From NCBI RefSeq assembly GCF_000714815.1, contig NZ_JMIH01000014.1, positions 558,001 through 622,000 on the forward strand: a DNA stretch of 64,000 nt, in the 5' to 3' direction. Position numbers and translations under genes: made by a program. Within the stretch, counting starts at the first letter, position 1, and every line of letters starts with the position of its first letter. This DNA is from Anditalea andensis. Lineage in GTDB: Bacteria; Bacteroidota; Bacteroidia; Cytophagales; Cyclobacteriaceae. Of this stretch, positions 26,198-36,697 are shown one piece after another. The notes below the pieces were generated by a model that had not been told where the DNA came from, did not search any database, and worked only from the letters and a program-made list of their open reading frames with translations.

Positions 26198-27034
26198 TTA
26201 TATGGATCCACTTTTAAGAATATAAAGGTCTGTGGTATCCGCGTTGGCATTATACATTTTAGACTGATAGTATATTTTGGAATCAGCGGGTATGCTTCTA
26301 GTAAGCCATACATTGCCTCCTATGATACTGCGTGTACCAATGGTAGTATTTCCTCCTAATATGGTGGCTCCAGCATAGATCACTACTTGATCTTCTATAG
26401 TAGGATGCCTCTTGGCATCTGCATCAGCCTTGTCTACGCTGAGAGCTCCTAAAGTCACCCCCTGGTACACCTTTACATCATTGCCTATAACGGTAGTTTC
26501 CCCTATGACCACACCTGTACCATGGTCGATACAGAACCTTCGACCAATTTTAGCACCTGGATGTATATCTATACCTGTACGGGTATGGGCGATTTCTGTC
26601 AGCATTCTAGGAATCAAGGAAACTCCCTCTGAATGTAGCATATGGGCGATTCTGTATGCAGCTATGGCCAAAAACCCCGGATAACTTCTTATAATTTCTG
26701 TTTTTGATCTAGCAGCAGGATCTCCGCAAAACATGGCTTCTACATCCTCATGTATCGTATCATAAACTTCATTTAATTCATCAAAAAATCTATCTGTAAT
26801 ATAATTTACACTGAATCTATGAAGTTGTGGATTGTTTTCAAGGATTTCAAAAAGACTCCGCTTCAATACCTCATACTGGTCTCTGACTTGGTGCAAATCA
26901 TTTAAGGGGCGATTAGCATACTCAGGAAACATAAATCCCAACAAATCTTCAAAAAAGGTATGAATTAACTTTGTTGAAGGACCTTTTGGACAGTGCTTAT
27001 GCGCTTCATAAATTTTTGATGTCAAATCTTTCAT
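26198..27034 (-). CDS. cysE: serine O-acetyltransferase
   Basis: 278 residues. It acetylates serine with acetyl-CoA, the committing step of cysteine synthesis. An N-terminal helical region (about 1-150) precedes a left-handed beta-helix made of hexapeptide repeats: GIDIHPGAKIGRRFCIDHGTG, VVIGETTVIGNDVKVYQG, and ATILGGNTTIGTRSIIGG. His in DIHPG and in IDHGTG are the active-site pair. The C-terminus is longer than the tail used by E. coli CysE to bind CysK, and it ends in LKSGSI; an Ile end is typical of synthase-complex-forming acetyltransferases. It lies 12 nt after the outer-membrane protein gene. Confidence 0.92.
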   Translation of the reverse strand: MKDLTSKIYEAHKHCPKGPSTKLIHTFFEDLLGFMFPEYANRPLNDLHQVRDQYEVLKRSLFEILENNPQLHRFSVNYITDRFFDELNEVYDTIHEDVEAMFCGDPAARSKTEIIRSYPGFLAIAAYRIAHMLHSEGVSLIPRMLTEIAHTRTGIDIHPGAKIGRRFCIDHGTGVVIGETTVIGNDVKVYQGVTLGALSVDKADADAKRHPTIEDQVVIYAGATILGGNTTIGTRSIIGGNVWLTRSIPADSKIYYQSKMYNANADTTDLYILKSGSI

Positions 27035-27046
27035 TTAGATCCAGTA

Positions 27047-27595
27047 TTAAAAGACAAAACCCACCCTTATGACATATGGTTCATTATAGGGGGATCGGAT
27101 ATTATCATACATCAAGTTATAAAGAAACATAATATTAAAACCTCCCCTAGTGCCAGCAGGAGAAAAATACCCTCCGCCTACAAATGTACTAGGTATCCAT
27201 TCCTTCCTCAATTCTTGATTAAATTCATAAGTAGCATTTAAGCTTTCAAACTCTGCATGGGCAAAAAAGTTTTGAGTAATATTATACCTATTAAAGATCC
27301 TACCCCCATAGACGCTTCTACCGCCTGTATTTAGATATCTCCAATTTATATATTGATACGTAGCTCCCAAACCCGCAGAGTACCTATCTGTAATCATTAC
27401 TCCGGCCAGTGGTGATATGTCTATAAATGTTACACTTCCAAACTGCAGACTAAAATTACCTCCATAATACATCCTTTCTTTTAGGGGTGGGTTCTCCTCA
27501 GGATCTATAAATCTTTGAGCATTACTTTCAAAAGAAATGAATATTATAAGTATAAGAAATATATATAATAAAGTTTTATTCTTGAACAATAACAT
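27047..27595 (-). CDS. hypothetical outer-membrane beta-barrel protein
   Basis: 182 residues. A signal peptide of about 26 residues (hydrophobic LLYIFLILIIFISF ending in SNAQ) precedes a mature chain with alternating aromatic and glycine residues: MYYGGNFSLQFGSV, YSAGLGATYQYINWRY and GGGYFSPAGTRGGF. It ends in VIRVGFVF, with a C-terminal Phe typical of outer-membrane barrels. The size suggests an eight-stranded barrel. Function is unknown. Its start lies 20 nt inside the FtsB-like gene, so translation is probably coupled to it. Confidence 0.8.
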   Translation of the reverse strand: MLLFKNKTLLYIFLILIIFISFESNAQRFIDPEENPPLKERMYYGGNFSLQFGSVTFIDISPLAGVMITDRYSAGLGATYQYINWRYLNTGGRSVYGGRIFNRYNITQNFFAHAEFESLNATYEFNQELRKEWIPSTFVGGGYFSPAGTRGGFNIMFLYNLMYDNIRSPYNEPYVIRVGFVF

Positions 27596-27863
27596 ACAAA
27601 TCTTCTGTTTTACGTTTCATCAAATATCTTTCTCGGGCAAATTTTTCTAGGAGTTCGTAATTACTCAATAATTCCTCCCTTTCTGCTTTAATTTTTTCTT
27701 TCCTTATTTCATAGTACTCCTTTTGCCTTTCTAAGTCTCTTAACTTTGATTGGAGCGTAAATTGACTCACGATATCATTAGTATCTATAAACAGCATCCA
27801 TCCTATAAAAAGGAATGTAAATACAAAATAAAAATTCTTAGTGTATTTCAGATATTTATTCAT
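27576..27863 (-). CDS. FtsB/DivIC-like septum-formation initiator family protein
   Basis: 95 residues from the ATG at 27863. The frame is open further upstream, but the extension is not conserved. One membrane helix at about residues 10-28 (FYFVFTFLFIGWMLFI) is followed by a coiled coil, LQSKLRDLERQKEYYEIRKEKIKAEREEL, and then by LEKFARERYLMKRKTEDLYVI. That last block is the classic ending of the FtsB/DivIC family. Such bitopic proteins help assemble the division septum by binding FtsL-type partners. The position downstream of eno is also typical, since eno-ftsB neighbourhoods recur in distant bacteria. Here a terminator lies between them. Confidence 0.88.
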   Translation of the reverse strand: MNKYLKYTKNFYFVFTFLFIGWMLFIDTNDIVSQFTLQSKLRDLERQKEYYEIRKEKIKAEREELLSNYELLEKFARERYLMKRKTEDLYVIVQE

Positions 27864-27995
27864 ACCACTACTTATTTTTTTTTGGTAAATATAGAAATAA
27901 AATTTAAGAGGCACAGAACTTTATAAAGGGGGAAAATGTAAACAGGTGATAATTTTACAACGTTGAATTCTTACAGTTGGTTATACAATAACGAA

Positions 27996-28021
27996 AAAAG
28001 GCAGCTGTAAAGCTGCCTTTT
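27996..28021 (-). terminator. intrinsic terminator of eno
   Basis: AAAAGGCAGCT (27996-28006) pairs with AGCTGCCTTTT (28011-28021) over a 4-nt loop. On the minus strand the hairpin is followed by a run of T. Confidence 0.88.
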
Positions 28022-28041
28022 AAAAATATCATATCACTTTA

Positions 28042-29322
<1,281 letters not shown>

Positions 29323-29341
29323 TTATAAAAGGTTTAATGGT

Positions 29342-30433
29342 TCAATTAGGAATCATAGCCAAAAAATCGTCAAACAAATACCTGGAATCATGAGGCCCTG
29401 GAGACGATTCAGGGTGATATTGGACAGCAAAGGCAGGTTTAGAGGTATGCTTAATACCAGCCACAGTACCGTCATTTAAATGAATATGGGTAATCTCTAC
29501 ATCAGGGTGATTCTCTACATCTTCTTTGGTAACATTAAAACCGTGATTTTGTGAGGTGATTTCACTTTTACCTGTCTGTAGGTTTTTTATAGGATGGTTT
29601 AACCCCCTATGGCCATGGTGCATTTTATAAGTACCTATGCCACAGGCTCTGGCAAGAAGCTGTACTCCCAGGCAGATGCCAAATAACGGCTTGTTCAATG
29701 CCAAAATCTCTTTCACAGTATCTACTGCGTAATCCATTACAGCAGGATCACCAGGGCCATTTGAAAGAAAATAGGCATCAGGATTCCATTCTTCCATTTC
29801 AGCTGCAGATGTCTTTGCAGGAAACACTTTACAGTATACTCCTCTATCCGCAAGGTTTCTTAAAATATTAAGTTTAAACCCAAAGTCTAGACATGCTATT
29901 TTAACTGTAGCTTTCTCATCACCGTAATAAAAAGGTTCCTTAGTAGACACCTGGGAAGAAAGTTCCAATCCGGCCATATCCGGCACTTTATCCAATTCCC
30001 TTTGTAAGTCGGCTATGTCATCATATTCAGAACTGATGATTGCATTCATAGCTCCTTTGGACCGGATATGTCTGACCAGCTTCCTGGTATCAATATCTGC
30101 TATTCCGGTTACATTATTCTGTTCCAAATATTCCTGCAGGGTGGAGGTAGCGTCTATCCTACTATGGATCTCAGAAAAACTACCTACCACAATACCGGAA
30201 ATCAAAGCGGTCTCGGATTCCACTTCTGTATCTATAACCCCATAGTTACCTATATGGGGAGTGGTATTTACTATAATTTGTCCTGTATATGAAGGATCTG
30301 TATAAATTTCCTGATAACCGGTCATCCCGGTGTTAAAACATATTTCTCCCCCATTAGTCCCGGGTTTTCCTATAAGAGTGCCATGGTAAGCAGTACCATC
30401 TGCTAGAAGTAATGTTGCTTTTTGTTTGTTCAT
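29342..30433 (-). CDS. carA: carbamoyl-phosphate synthase small subunit
   Basis: 363 residues. It hydrolyses glutamine and passes ammonia to the large subunit for carbamoyl phosphate, feeding arginine and pyrimidines. The N-terminal CPSase small-chain domain (about 1-150, with GEICFNTGMTGYQEI and DPSYTGQI) is followed by a class I glutamine amidotransferase. The nucleophile Cys lies in FGICLGVQLLARA, and the His/Glu pair in QYHPESSPGPHDS. The oxyanion segment ends in LGVQ rather than the more common LGHQ. No carB is in the window. Two overlapping TAAATTTG boxes lie just upstream. Confidence 0.95.
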   Translation of the reverse strand: MNKQKATLLLADGTAYHGTLIGKPGTNGGEICFNTGMTGYQEIYTDPSYTGQIIVNTTPHIGNYGVIDTEVESETALISGIVVGSFSEIHSRIDATSTLQEYLEQNNVTGIADIDTRKLVRHIRSKGAMNAIISSEYDDIADLQRELDKVPDMAGLELSSQVSTKEPFYYGDEKATVKIACLDFGFKLNILRNLADRGVYCKVFPAKTSAAEMEEWNPDAYFLSNGPGDPAVMDYAVDTVKEILALNKPLFGICLGVQLLARACGIGTYKMHHGHRGLNHPIKNLQTGKSEITSQNHGFNVTKEDVENHPDVEITHIHLNDGTVAGIKHTSKPAFAVQYHPESSPGPHDSRYLFDDFLAMIPN

Positions 30434-30457
30434 TATGGAATTTTAAATCTGGATATT

Positions 30458-30474
30458 CAAATTTAACAAATTTA
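30458..30474 (-). promoter_or_regulatory. putative -7 box(es) of the carA-eno transcript
   Basis: Two adjacent TAAATTTG matches (30465-30458 and 30474-30467) lie 25-41 nt before the carA ATG. No TTTG occurs at the -33 distance, so this is a weaker, one-box prediction. Confidence 0.4.
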
Positions 30475-30511
30475 TGCGGAAGTGTTAAGCATATATTTAA
30501 AGGATATAAAA

Positions 30512-30541
30512 AAAGGGATTGAACAATTGTCCAATCCCTTT
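30512..30541 (-). terminator. intrinsic terminator at the end of the ribosomal protein cluster
   Basis: AAAGGGATTG (30512-30521) pairs with CAATCCCTTT (30532-30541). On the minus strand it is followed by seven T. It closes the long rplC-to-rplQ series. Confidence 0.88.
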
Positions 30542-30565
30542 ATATAAATGTTAATAAGGCATATG

Positions 30566-31108
30566 TTATTCGCCTTTATTTTCATCCTTTGATTCATTAT
30601 TCTCTTCAGAAGGTTTTTCTTCTGATGAAGCTTCTGGAGCTTTAGATTCTTTAGCTTCAGCTTCTTGGGTACCTTCAGCTTTAGAAGCACCGCCTCTTCT
30701 ACTTCTACGAGTAGTTTTCTTAGCAGGTTTAGCATCTTTAAGCATCAATTCATTAAAGTCTACTAGCTCAATGATACACATTTCAGCATTATCACCAAGA
30801 CGGAATCCTGTTTTGATAATTCTGGTATATCCTCCGGGTCTTGTCGCAACTTTTTCAGAGATTTCTCCAAAAAGCGTTTTGATAGCTTCCTTGCTCTGAA
30901 GGAAAGAGAAGGCAATCCTTCTGTTGTGCGTAGTATCTTCTTTCGCTCTTGTAACAAGAGGTTCTACATGTTTTTTCAATTCCTTAGCTTTTGCAAGCGT
31001 AGTAGAAATACGCTTGTGAAGAATCAGGGAAGAAGCCATATTCGAAAGCATTGCTTTACGATGTGAGGCTGTCCTGCCAAGGTGATTAAATTTCTTACCG
31101 TGTCTCAT
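30566..31108 (-). CDS. rplQ: 50S ribosomal protein L17, with C-terminal acidic tail
   Basis: 180 residues. Residues 1-120 are a normal L17 ([21 protein letters not shown], then [13 protein letters not shown] and [17 protein letters not shown]). After [15 protein letters not shown] comes a tail of about 45 residues rich in Glu, Lys, Ala and Ser, ending in DENKGE. L17 in many bacteria stops near residue 120, so the tail is an extra disordered arm, with the basic part probably facing rRNA. It is the last gene of the alpha-like group, 6 nt after rpoA, and just before the terminator. Confidence 0.96.
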   Translation of the reverse strand: MRHGKKFNHLGRTASHRKAMLSNMASSLILHKRISTTLAKAKELKKHVEPLVTRAKEDTTHNRRIAFSFLQSKEAIKTLFGEISEKVATRPGGYTRIIKTGFRLGDNAEMCIIELVDFNELMLKDAKPAKKTTRRSRRGGASKAEGTQEAEAKESKAPEASSEEKPSEENNESKDENKGE

Positions 31109-31114
31109 CGTTTA

Positions 31115-32104
31115 TTATTCTTCATCAAGTTTATACTTAGATAAATCCATCCCGAAGGTCAATCCTTTATCTTGAATCAATTGTTCTAATTCAGCTAAAG
31201 ATTTCTTACCAAAGTTTCTGAATTTCATCATGTCGGAAATCTCAAGTCTGGCAAGATCGCCTAGGGTTTTAACATCAGCTGCCTTAAGACAGTTAAATGC
31301 TCTTACTGAAAGATCTAGATCTCCTAAAGAAGTCTTCAATAGCTTTCGCATATGAAGGAATTCCTCATCGATCGGTTCAGCCTGATTCATATTTACATCC
31401 TCTAAGACCATAGTTTGGTCAGAGAATAACATAAAATGTTGGATCAATATTTTTGCTGATTCCTGAAGTGCTTTTTCCGGGTGAATGGATCCATCGGTAG
31501 AAACTTCAAGGATAAGTTTCTCGAAGTCGGTTTTTTGCTCTACCCGAGTATTCTCAACGCTGTACTTTACATTTTTGATAGGTGTAAAGATAGCATCAAT
31601 AGGAATCACACCGAAAACCTGCTCTTTAGGTTTAGATTCTTCAGCTGGTAGGTAACCTCTACCTTTCTCCACTGTTAATTCAATTTCAAAACTCTTCGTA
31701 CTATCCAAGTGGCAGATTACCAATTCAGGATTTAATACCTCAAAGGAAGAGGTGAACTTGGCGATATCTCCGGCAGTAAATACGTCCTGATTTTTGACTT
31801 CGATCGTAATCTTACCATCGATAGATTCATGCAACTTCTTAAATCTTACTTGTTTCAGATTAAGAATTATATCAGTAACGTCTTCCACAACACCTTCAAG
31901 GGTAGAAAACTCATGCACCACACCAGGTAACTTCACTGATGTAATGGCATAACCTTCCAATGAAGAAAGCAAAATTCTCCTCAACGCATTACCAATAGTA
32001 ACTCCATAACCTCTCTCAAGTGGTTTGAAAGTAAATAGGCCGTGAAAATCATCAGCTTTTTCCATTACCACTTTTTCGGGCATTTGAAATGCTAGTATGG
32101 ACAT
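31115..32104 (-). CDS. rpoA: RNA polymerase alpha subunit
   Basis: 329 residues. The N-terminal dimerisation and assembly domain includes [23 protein letters not shown] near 32-54. A linker leads to the C-terminal domain with [23 protein letters not shown] and [14 protein letters not shown], the helix-hairpin-helix part that contacts UP elements and activators. Both domains are complete. It lies in the usual order rpsM-rpsK-rpsD-rpoA-rplQ, 33 nt after rpsD. Confidence 0.98.
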   Translation of the reverse strand: MSILAFQMPEKVVMEKADDFHGLFTFKPLERGYGVTIGNALRRILLSSLEGYAITSVKLPGVVHEFSTLEGVVEDVTDIILNLKQVRFKKLHESIDGKITIEVKNQDVFTAGDIAKFTSSFEVLNPELVICHLDSTKSFEIELTVEKGRGYLPAEESKPKEQVFGVIPIDAIFTPIKNVKYSVENTRVEQKTDFEKLILEVSTDGSIHPEKALQESAKILIQHFMLFSDQTMVLEDVNMNQAEPIDEEFLHMRKLLKTSLGDLDLSVRAFNCLKAADVKTLGDLARLEISDMMKFRNFGKKSLAELEQLIQDKGLTFGMDLSKYKLDEE

Positions 32105-32137
32105 ATCTTATAGTTCTTTTAAGTCAGAAGTTATTTA

Positions 32138-32743
32138 TTACTTAGAGTAAAGTTCAACGATAAGTTGTTCTTTGATATTCTCTGGAATATCGTCCCTAGT
32201 AGGAACACTTACGAACTTACCTGAAAATGAATTACCATCCCACTCTAACCAAGGATAGCGATTTTGTGCTTTACCTGAAAGACTTTCAGTGATCGCTTCA
32301 AGAGATTTTGATCTCTCTCTTACTGCCACTACATCACCTGGCTTAAGGGTATATGAAGGAATATTTACAATTTCTCCATTTACTAAGATATGCTTATGGG
32401 ACACAAGCTGTCTGGCCCCTCTCCGGGTAGGAGAAATTCCCAGTCTATATACTGTATTATCTAATCTGCCTTCCAATAATTGGAGAAGATTCTCACCAGT
32501 GATCCCTTGCTTTCTAGAAGCAATGCCGAACATTTTTGCAAACTGTCTTTCTAATACTCCGTAGATGTATTTAGCTTTTTGCTTTTCCATCAACTGAATA
32601 GCATATTCAGACTGTTTTTTCCTTCTACCTCTGCCATGCATTCCAGGAGGATAGTTTTTCTTTTGAAGTGCTTTGCTCTGTCCTTCGATGGGCTCACCGA
32701 ATTTTCTAGCAATCTTTGCTTTTGGACCTCTATATCTAGCCAT
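32138..32743 (-). CDS. rpsD: 30S ribosomal protein S4
   Basis: 201 residues. An early 16S rRNA-binding protein. It begins [21 protein letters not shown], and the S4 RNA-binding domain is at about residues 92-155 ([34 protein letters not shown]). The Cys residues of zinc-type S4 proteins are absent. In E. coli S4 represses the alpha operon; whether that holds here is unknown. It lies 17 nt after rpsK. Confidence 0.97.
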   Translation of the reverse strand: MARYRGPKAKIARKFGEPIEGQSKALQKKNYPPGMHGRGRRKKQSEYAIQLMEKQKAKYIYGVLERQFAKMFGIASRKQGITGENLLQLLEGRLDNTVYRLGISPTRRGARQLVSHKHILVNGEIVNIPSYTLKPGDVVAVRERSKSLEAITESLSGKAQNRYPWLEWDGNSFSGKFVSVPTRDDIPENIKEQLIVELYSK

Positions 32744-32760
32744 TCTTTATCTCGTTAATA

Positions 32761-33159
32761 TTAAACTCTTCTACGTTTTGGAGGACGACATCCGTTATGC
32801 GGAAGTGGTGTCACATCAATGATCGTAGTTACATCAAGACCTACATTCTGCAAAGTACGGATCGCAGATTCCCTACCTGATCCTGGACCTTTTACAAATA
32901 CCTCTACTTTTCTCAATCCTAAATCATAAGCAACTTGTCCACAGTTCTGAGCGGCCATTTGGGCGGCATAGGGAGTATTCTTTTTAGAACCCCTGAAGCC
33001 CATCTTACCGGCAGATGCCCATGAAATCACCTGACCTGAATTATTGGTAATGGAGATTATGATATTGTTGAAGGAAGCTTTGATATGCGCCTGGCCTATC
33101 GCTTCTACTTTAACAACCCTTTTTTTACCTTTAGCTTTATCGTTTCTTTTCTGAGCCAT
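32761..33159 (-). CDS. rpsK: 30S ribosomal protein S11
   Basis: 132 residues. A platform protein of the small subunit near the E site. The landmarks are [21 protein letters not shown] near 22-42, the middle [19 protein letters not shown] and the C-terminal [18 protein letters not shown], which is almost invariant in bacteria. The first 15 residues are Lys/Arg-rich. It lies 15 nt after rpsM. Confidence 0.97.
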   Translation of the reverse strand: MAQKRNDKAKGKKRVVKVEAIGQAHIKASFNNIIISITNNSGQVISWASAGKMGFRGSKKNTPYAAQMAAQNCGQVAYDLGLRKVEVFVKGPGSGRESAIRTLQNVGLDVTTIIDVTPLPHNGCRPPKRRRV

Positions 33160-33174
33160 AATCTAAATCAAGAT

Positions 33175-33552
33175 TTATTTAGTTGCTTTTTTCTTGTTAG
33201 CAACAGTCTTTCTCTTACCTTTTCTAGTTCTAGCGTTATTTTTAGTCTTTTGACCTCTCAAAGGAAGACCTTTTCTGTGTCTAAGACCTCTATAACAACC
33301 AATGTCCATCAATCGCTTGATGTTAAGTTGAACTTCTGATTTCAAAACACCTTCTGTTCTGAATTCTTCAGCGATTATATTTCTGATCGCGGTAGACTCA
33401 TCATCATCCCACTCACCTGCTTTTTTATCTACTGATATACCAGCCTTAGCTAAAATAGCTTTAGCAGCACTTCTGCCTATACCGAAAATATAGGTCAAGC
33501 CGATTTCTCCGCGCTTGTTGTCTGGAATGTCAACACCTGCAATTCTTGCCAT
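33175..33552 (-). CDS. rpsM: 30S ribosomal protein S13
   Basis: 125 residues. A small-subunit head protein contacting the P-site tRNA and L5. It starts [21 protein letters not shown], followed by [18 protein letters not shown] (helix-two-turn-helix), [24 protein letters not shown] and a basic tail ending in KKKATK. It lies 4 nt after rpmJ. Confidence 0.97.
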   Translation of the reverse strand: MARIAGVDIPDNKRGEIGLTYIFGIGRSAAKAILAKAGISVDKKAGEWDDDESTAIRNIIAEEFRTEGVLKSEVQLNIKRLMDIGCYRGLRHRKGLPLRGQKTKNNARTRKGKRKTVANKKKATK

Positions 33553-33556
33553 AATA

Positions 33557-33673
33557 TTAACCTTGTCTTTGTTTAAACTTAGGATTCTTCTTGTTGATCA
33601 CGTAAAGCTTACCTTTTCTTCTGATTACTTTACAGTCAACACTTCTCTTCTTAATAGATGCCTTTACTTTCAT
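33557..33673 (-). CDS. rpmJ: 50S ribosomal protein L36 (zinc-free form)
   Basis: 38 residues, too short for most gene-length cutoffs but unmistakable. It begins [20 protein letters not shown] and ends FKQRQG. The four zinc ligands of the common form (Cys11, Cys14, Cys27, His33) are here Ser, Cys, Asn and Phe, so it is the C-minus type that cannot hold zinc. It lies in the usual place between infA and rpsM, 4 nt before the latter. Confidence is high because the ends and length are all canonical. Confidence 0.95.
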   Translation of the reverse strand: MKVKASIKKRSVDCKVIRRKGKLYVINKKNPKFKQRQG

Positions 33674-33745
33674 GTCCGTGTTATTTAATCAATTCCCCCT
33701 GTCGTACTGAAGATATCCAGTTTCATAGAGGGTTTTCATGATAGT

Positions 33746-33964
33746 TTATTTATAACGATATACAATTCTACCTTTTGAAAGATCATAAGGAGACATCTCC
33801 AACTTTACTCTATCACCTGGCAGGATCTTTATATAGTTCATTCTCATTTTACCGGATATATGGGCGATCAATTGATGACCATTTTCCAGTTCCACTTTAA
33901 ACATTGCGTTAGACAATGCTTCTACAATAGTACCGTCTTGTTCAATAGAGGTCTGTTTAGCCAT
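33746..33964 (-). CDS. infA: translation initiation factor IF-1
   Basis: 72 residues, an OB-fold protein that fills the A site during initiation. The landmarks are [40 protein letters not shown] and [21 protein letters not shown]. It lies 2 nt after map and 72 nt before rpmJ, in the order secY-map-infA-rpmJ typical of many bacteria. Confidence 0.97.
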   Translation of the reverse strand: MAKQTSIEQDGTIVEALSNAMFKVELENGHQLIAHISGKMRMNYIKILPGDRVKLEMSPYDLSKGRIVYRYK

Positions 33965-33966
33965 AT

Positions 33967-34740
33967 TTAGAATTTAAAATTTTCTTCTATGTACTGATGT
34001 GTCGTTAATATTTCAGTCCGGTCTTCAAATATCGCAATAGTGTGTTCATAATGTGCGGAAGGTTTGCGATCGGCAGTTCTTATGGTCCACCCATCCCGTT
34101 CCTGTACCACATTTCTGGTTCCTAAATTGACCATCGGTTCTATAGCTATGACTACACCGTCATTTAGCTTTTGACCACTTCCTTTTTTACCGTAATTAGG
34201 AACCTCGGGAGCTTCATGGAGACTTTTGCCTAGCCCATGTCCGACAAGTTCTCTCACTATAGTATATCCTTTTGCTTCCACAAATTTTTGGATAGCGTGA
34301 CCAATATCACCTATGCGATTACCGAAGACAGCTTGTTCAATACCAAGATAAAGGGATTCCTTGGTGGTTTTGAGAAGAGACAATACTTGAGGGGAAACTT
34401 CACCGACAGGGTAAGTATAAGCGCAATCGCTATGAAAACCTTGGTGAAAGACTCCACAATCTATTGAGATTATATCGCCATCTTTCAAAACATACCCACT
34501 TGGAAAACCATGAACGACAACTTCATTCACGGAAATACAGAGCGAGGCTGGAAATCCATTATATCCTTTAAACGTGGGAACACCTTGATGATCTCTAATG
34601 AATTCCTCCGCTATTTTATCTAAGTAAGAGGTCTTTACCCCTTCTTTTACATGTTTGGCTACTTCTCCGTGAGCTTTGCCTAATATTTCAGCACTATTTT
34701 TTATTAACTGGACTTCATCAGAAGTCTTGTAATGTATCAT
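33967..34740 (-). CDS. map: methionine aminopeptidase, type I
   Basis: 257 residues. It removes the starting methionine from new proteins whose second residue is small. The pita-bread fold's five metal ligands are present: ISIDCG (Asp), HSDCAYT (Asp), [14 protein letters not shown] (His), IAIEPMV (Glu) and the final Glu in HYEHTIAIF. No N-terminal SH3-binding or zinc-finger extension exists, so it is type Ia. It lies 3 nt after secY, a frequent pairing. Confidence 0.97.
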   Translation of the reverse strand: MIHYKTSDEVQLIKNSAEILGKAHGEVAKHVKEGVKTSYLDKIAEEFIRDHQGVPTFKGYNGFPASLCISVNEVVVHGFPSGYVLKDGDIISIDCGVFHQGFHSDCAYTYPVGEVSPQVLSLLKTTKESLYLGIEQAVFGNRIGDIGHAIQKFVEAKGYTIVRELVGHGLGKSLHEAPEVPNYGKKGSGQKLNDGVVIAIEPMVNLGTRNVVQERDGWTIRTADRKPSAHYEHTIAIFEDRTEILTTHQYIEENFKF

Positions 34741-34743
34741 ATT

Positions 34744-36060
34744 TTATGCTACGGCGTAATTAGATGGATTGTTTTTAATGTTTCCACTCTTCATCATACC
34801 TTCATAGTGCCTCATCAATAAGTAACTTTCTATTTGACGTAATGTATCCATAATCACACCTACCATGATCAAAAGAGATGTACCACCGTAAAACTGGGCA
34901 AACTCCACCCCCACACCAGCCATCATGGCAAATGCAGGAAGAATAGCTACTAGTGCAAGAAGAATTGATCCAGGCAAAGTAATTCTTGATATGATATTAT
35001 CTATGAATTCGGATGTAGGTGCACCTGGTTTGATACCAGGAACAAAACCGCCATTCCTCTTCATATCTTCAGCTATCTGTTCAGGATTTACCGTGATAGC
35101 AGTATAAAAGAAGGTGAAAAGAATGATCATAACCGCAAATACCAGATTATACTGCCAAGACGTAAAGTCACTGAAAGTACTGCCTATATAATTGGCCACA
35201 TCACTATCTTCTGACCATATCTGTGCTATAAGAGCAGGAAGAAACATCAAGGACTGGGCAAAGATGATAGGCATTACACCTGAAGCATTCACTTTTATTG
35301 GTATATACTGCCTTTGTCCACCATAGACCTTACCTCCTACAACCTGTTTTGCATATTGTACCGGTATTCTTCTGGTAGCCTCCGTAAGGGCAACTACCCC
35401 CACTACTACGAAGAACAATACAGCAGCCTCAATAATCAAAAGCAACAAACCTGCAGAACCCCTAGAAAGGCCTTCTGCTATGATCGCTCCAGGGAACCTG
35501 GAAATGATACCGATCATGATCAACATAGATATACCGTTACCAATTCCTTTTTCTGTAATTTTTTCACCGAGCCACATGCAAAACATAGTACCTGCGGATA
35601 ATAACACTAAGGAACTGAACATGAATAAGGGCTTACTGACCATTATAGCTTCATTAGGTATAGTGGCAGAAACATAGCCTATACCCTGTGCTATAGTAAT
35701 CAAAATAGTCAATATTCGGGTAATCTGATTAATTCGTTTTCTACCAGACTCCCCTTCTTTTTGAAGTTTTTGGAAGTAAGGCACTCCAACAGTTAATAAT
35801 TGCAGGACGATAGATGCCGAAATATAAGGCATAATACCTAATCCAAATATAGAGGCATTACTAAAGGCACCCCCAAGGAAAGTATCTATCAATCCGAAAA
35901 TGCCATCAGATGGTCCTAAAAGTTTACTGGGATCTACTCCCGGTAATACTATAAAGGAACCCAATCTGAAAACTATCAGAAACCCCAATGTATTAAGGAT
36001 TCTAATTCTAAGATCTTCGATTGAGAAGATATTCCTAACTGTTGAAATAAACTTTTTCAT
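34744..36060 (-). CDS. secY: protein translocase subunit SecY
   Basis: 438 residues with ten predicted membrane helices. It forms the channel for protein export and membrane insertion together with SecE (encoded at 60143) and SecG. The landmarks are the plug and second-helix region with GGAFSNASIFGLGIMPYISASI, the cytoplasmic loop RRIPVQYAKQVVGGK and the C-terminal MRHYEGMMKSGN. It lies 2 nt after rplO at the end of the spc-like cluster. Confidence 0.97.
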   Translation of the reverse strand: MKKFISTVRNIFSIEDLRIRILNTLGFLIVFRLGSFIVLPGVDPSKLLGPSDGIFGLIDTFLGGAFSNASIFGLGIMPYISASIVLQLLTVGVPYFQKLQKEGESGRKRINQITRILTILITIAQGIGYVSATIPNEAIMVSKPLFMFSSLVLLSAGTMFCMWLGEKITEKGIGNGISMLIMIGIISRFPGAIIAEGLSRGSAGLLLLIIEAAVLFFVVVGVVALTEATRRIPVQYAKQVVGGKVYGGQRQYIPIKVNASGVMPIIFAQSLMFLPALIAQIWSEDSDVANYIGSTFSDFTSWQYNLVFAVMIILFTFFYTAITVNPEQIAEDMKRNGGFVPGIKPGAPTSEFIDNIISRITLPGSILLALVAILPAFAMMAGVGVEFAQFYGGTSLLIMVGVIMDTLRQIESYLLMRHYEGMMKSGNIKNNPSNYAVA

Positions 36061-36062
36061 TA

Positions 36063-36509
36063 TTAAATCTTGTTAACAGTTCCGCCAACTTTTTCAATAG
36101 CCTCGGCAGCGGAAGCTGAGAAATGATGAGCACTTACACTTAATTTCGATGTAAGTTCGCCTCTTCCAAGGACTTTTACAACATCTTTTTTGGAGACCAA
36201 GCCATTTTCTACCAAAACATCAAATGTAATTTCCTCAACATTAAGCTTTTCAGCTAATTCTTGTAGAGAATTTAAATTGATAGGCTTGCACTCGATCCTG
36301 TTTAGACTTTTGAAACCAAACTTAGGTACTCTTCTTTGAAGTGGCATTTGACCACCTTCAAAACCTAATTTGCTCTTATAACCAGATCTAGATTTAGCAC
36401 CTTTATGTCCTCTGGTAGACGTACCACCTCTTCCGGACCCAGTACCACGACCGATTCTTTTACGATTTTTTACAGAACCTTCAGCAGGTTTTAATGTATG
36501 TAATTTCAT
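36063..36509 (-). CDS. rplO: 50S ribosomal protein L15
   Basis: 148 residues. The N-terminal half is a basic, glycine-rich extended arm ([24 protein letters not shown], listed in two parts because of length: [16 protein letters not shown] and TSTRGHKG) that runs into 23S rRNA. The C-terminal half is globular, with [22 protein letters not shown]. It lies 4 nt after rpmD and 2 nt before secY. Confidence 0.96.
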   Translation of the reverse strand: MKLHTLKPAEGSVKNRKRIGRGTGSGRGGTSTRGHKGAKSRSGYKSKLGFEGGQMPLQRRVPKFGFKSLNRIECKPINLNSLQELAEKLNVEEITFDVLVENGLVSKKDVVKVLGRGELTSKLSVSAHHFSASAAEAIEKVGGTVNKI

Positions 36510-36513
36510 AATA

Positions 36514-36693
36514 TTAAGCTTCCTCCACTTTTACAAGGTGACTTACTTTTCTTATCATTCCAGCTATCTGAGGGGTATTTTCTACCTCTACAGTTCTGTT
36601 CATTTTGCCAAGCCCTAAAGCTACGATTGTAGCTTTTTGGTCCTTTGGTTTATCTATTGTGCTTCTAACTTGCGTTACTTTTACCTTAGCCAT
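36514..36693 (-). CDS. rpmD: 50S ribosomal protein L30
   Basis: 59 residues starting at the ATG at 36693. The frame is open upstream to 36777, but that part overlaps rpsE and is not L30. The landmarks are [20 protein letters not shown] and [20 protein letters not shown], the single L30 domain. It lies 4 nt after rpsE. Confidence 0.95.
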   Translation of the reverse strand: MAKVKVTQVRSTIDKPKDQKATIVALGLGKMNRTVEVENTPQIAGMIRKVSHLVKVEEA

Positions 36694-36697
36694 GTTC

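Noticed and set aside
30472-30735. Minus-strand ORF of 87 codons, Lys/Leu-rich, overlapping the end of rplQ
   Set aside because: It is a shifted frame of the low-complexity L17 tail and runs through the terminator; no start context or family match.
33674-33745. 16-codon ORF between infA and rpmJ
   Set aside because: No conservation argument, no codon bias toward any amino acid and no hairpin partner, unlike the aro leader.
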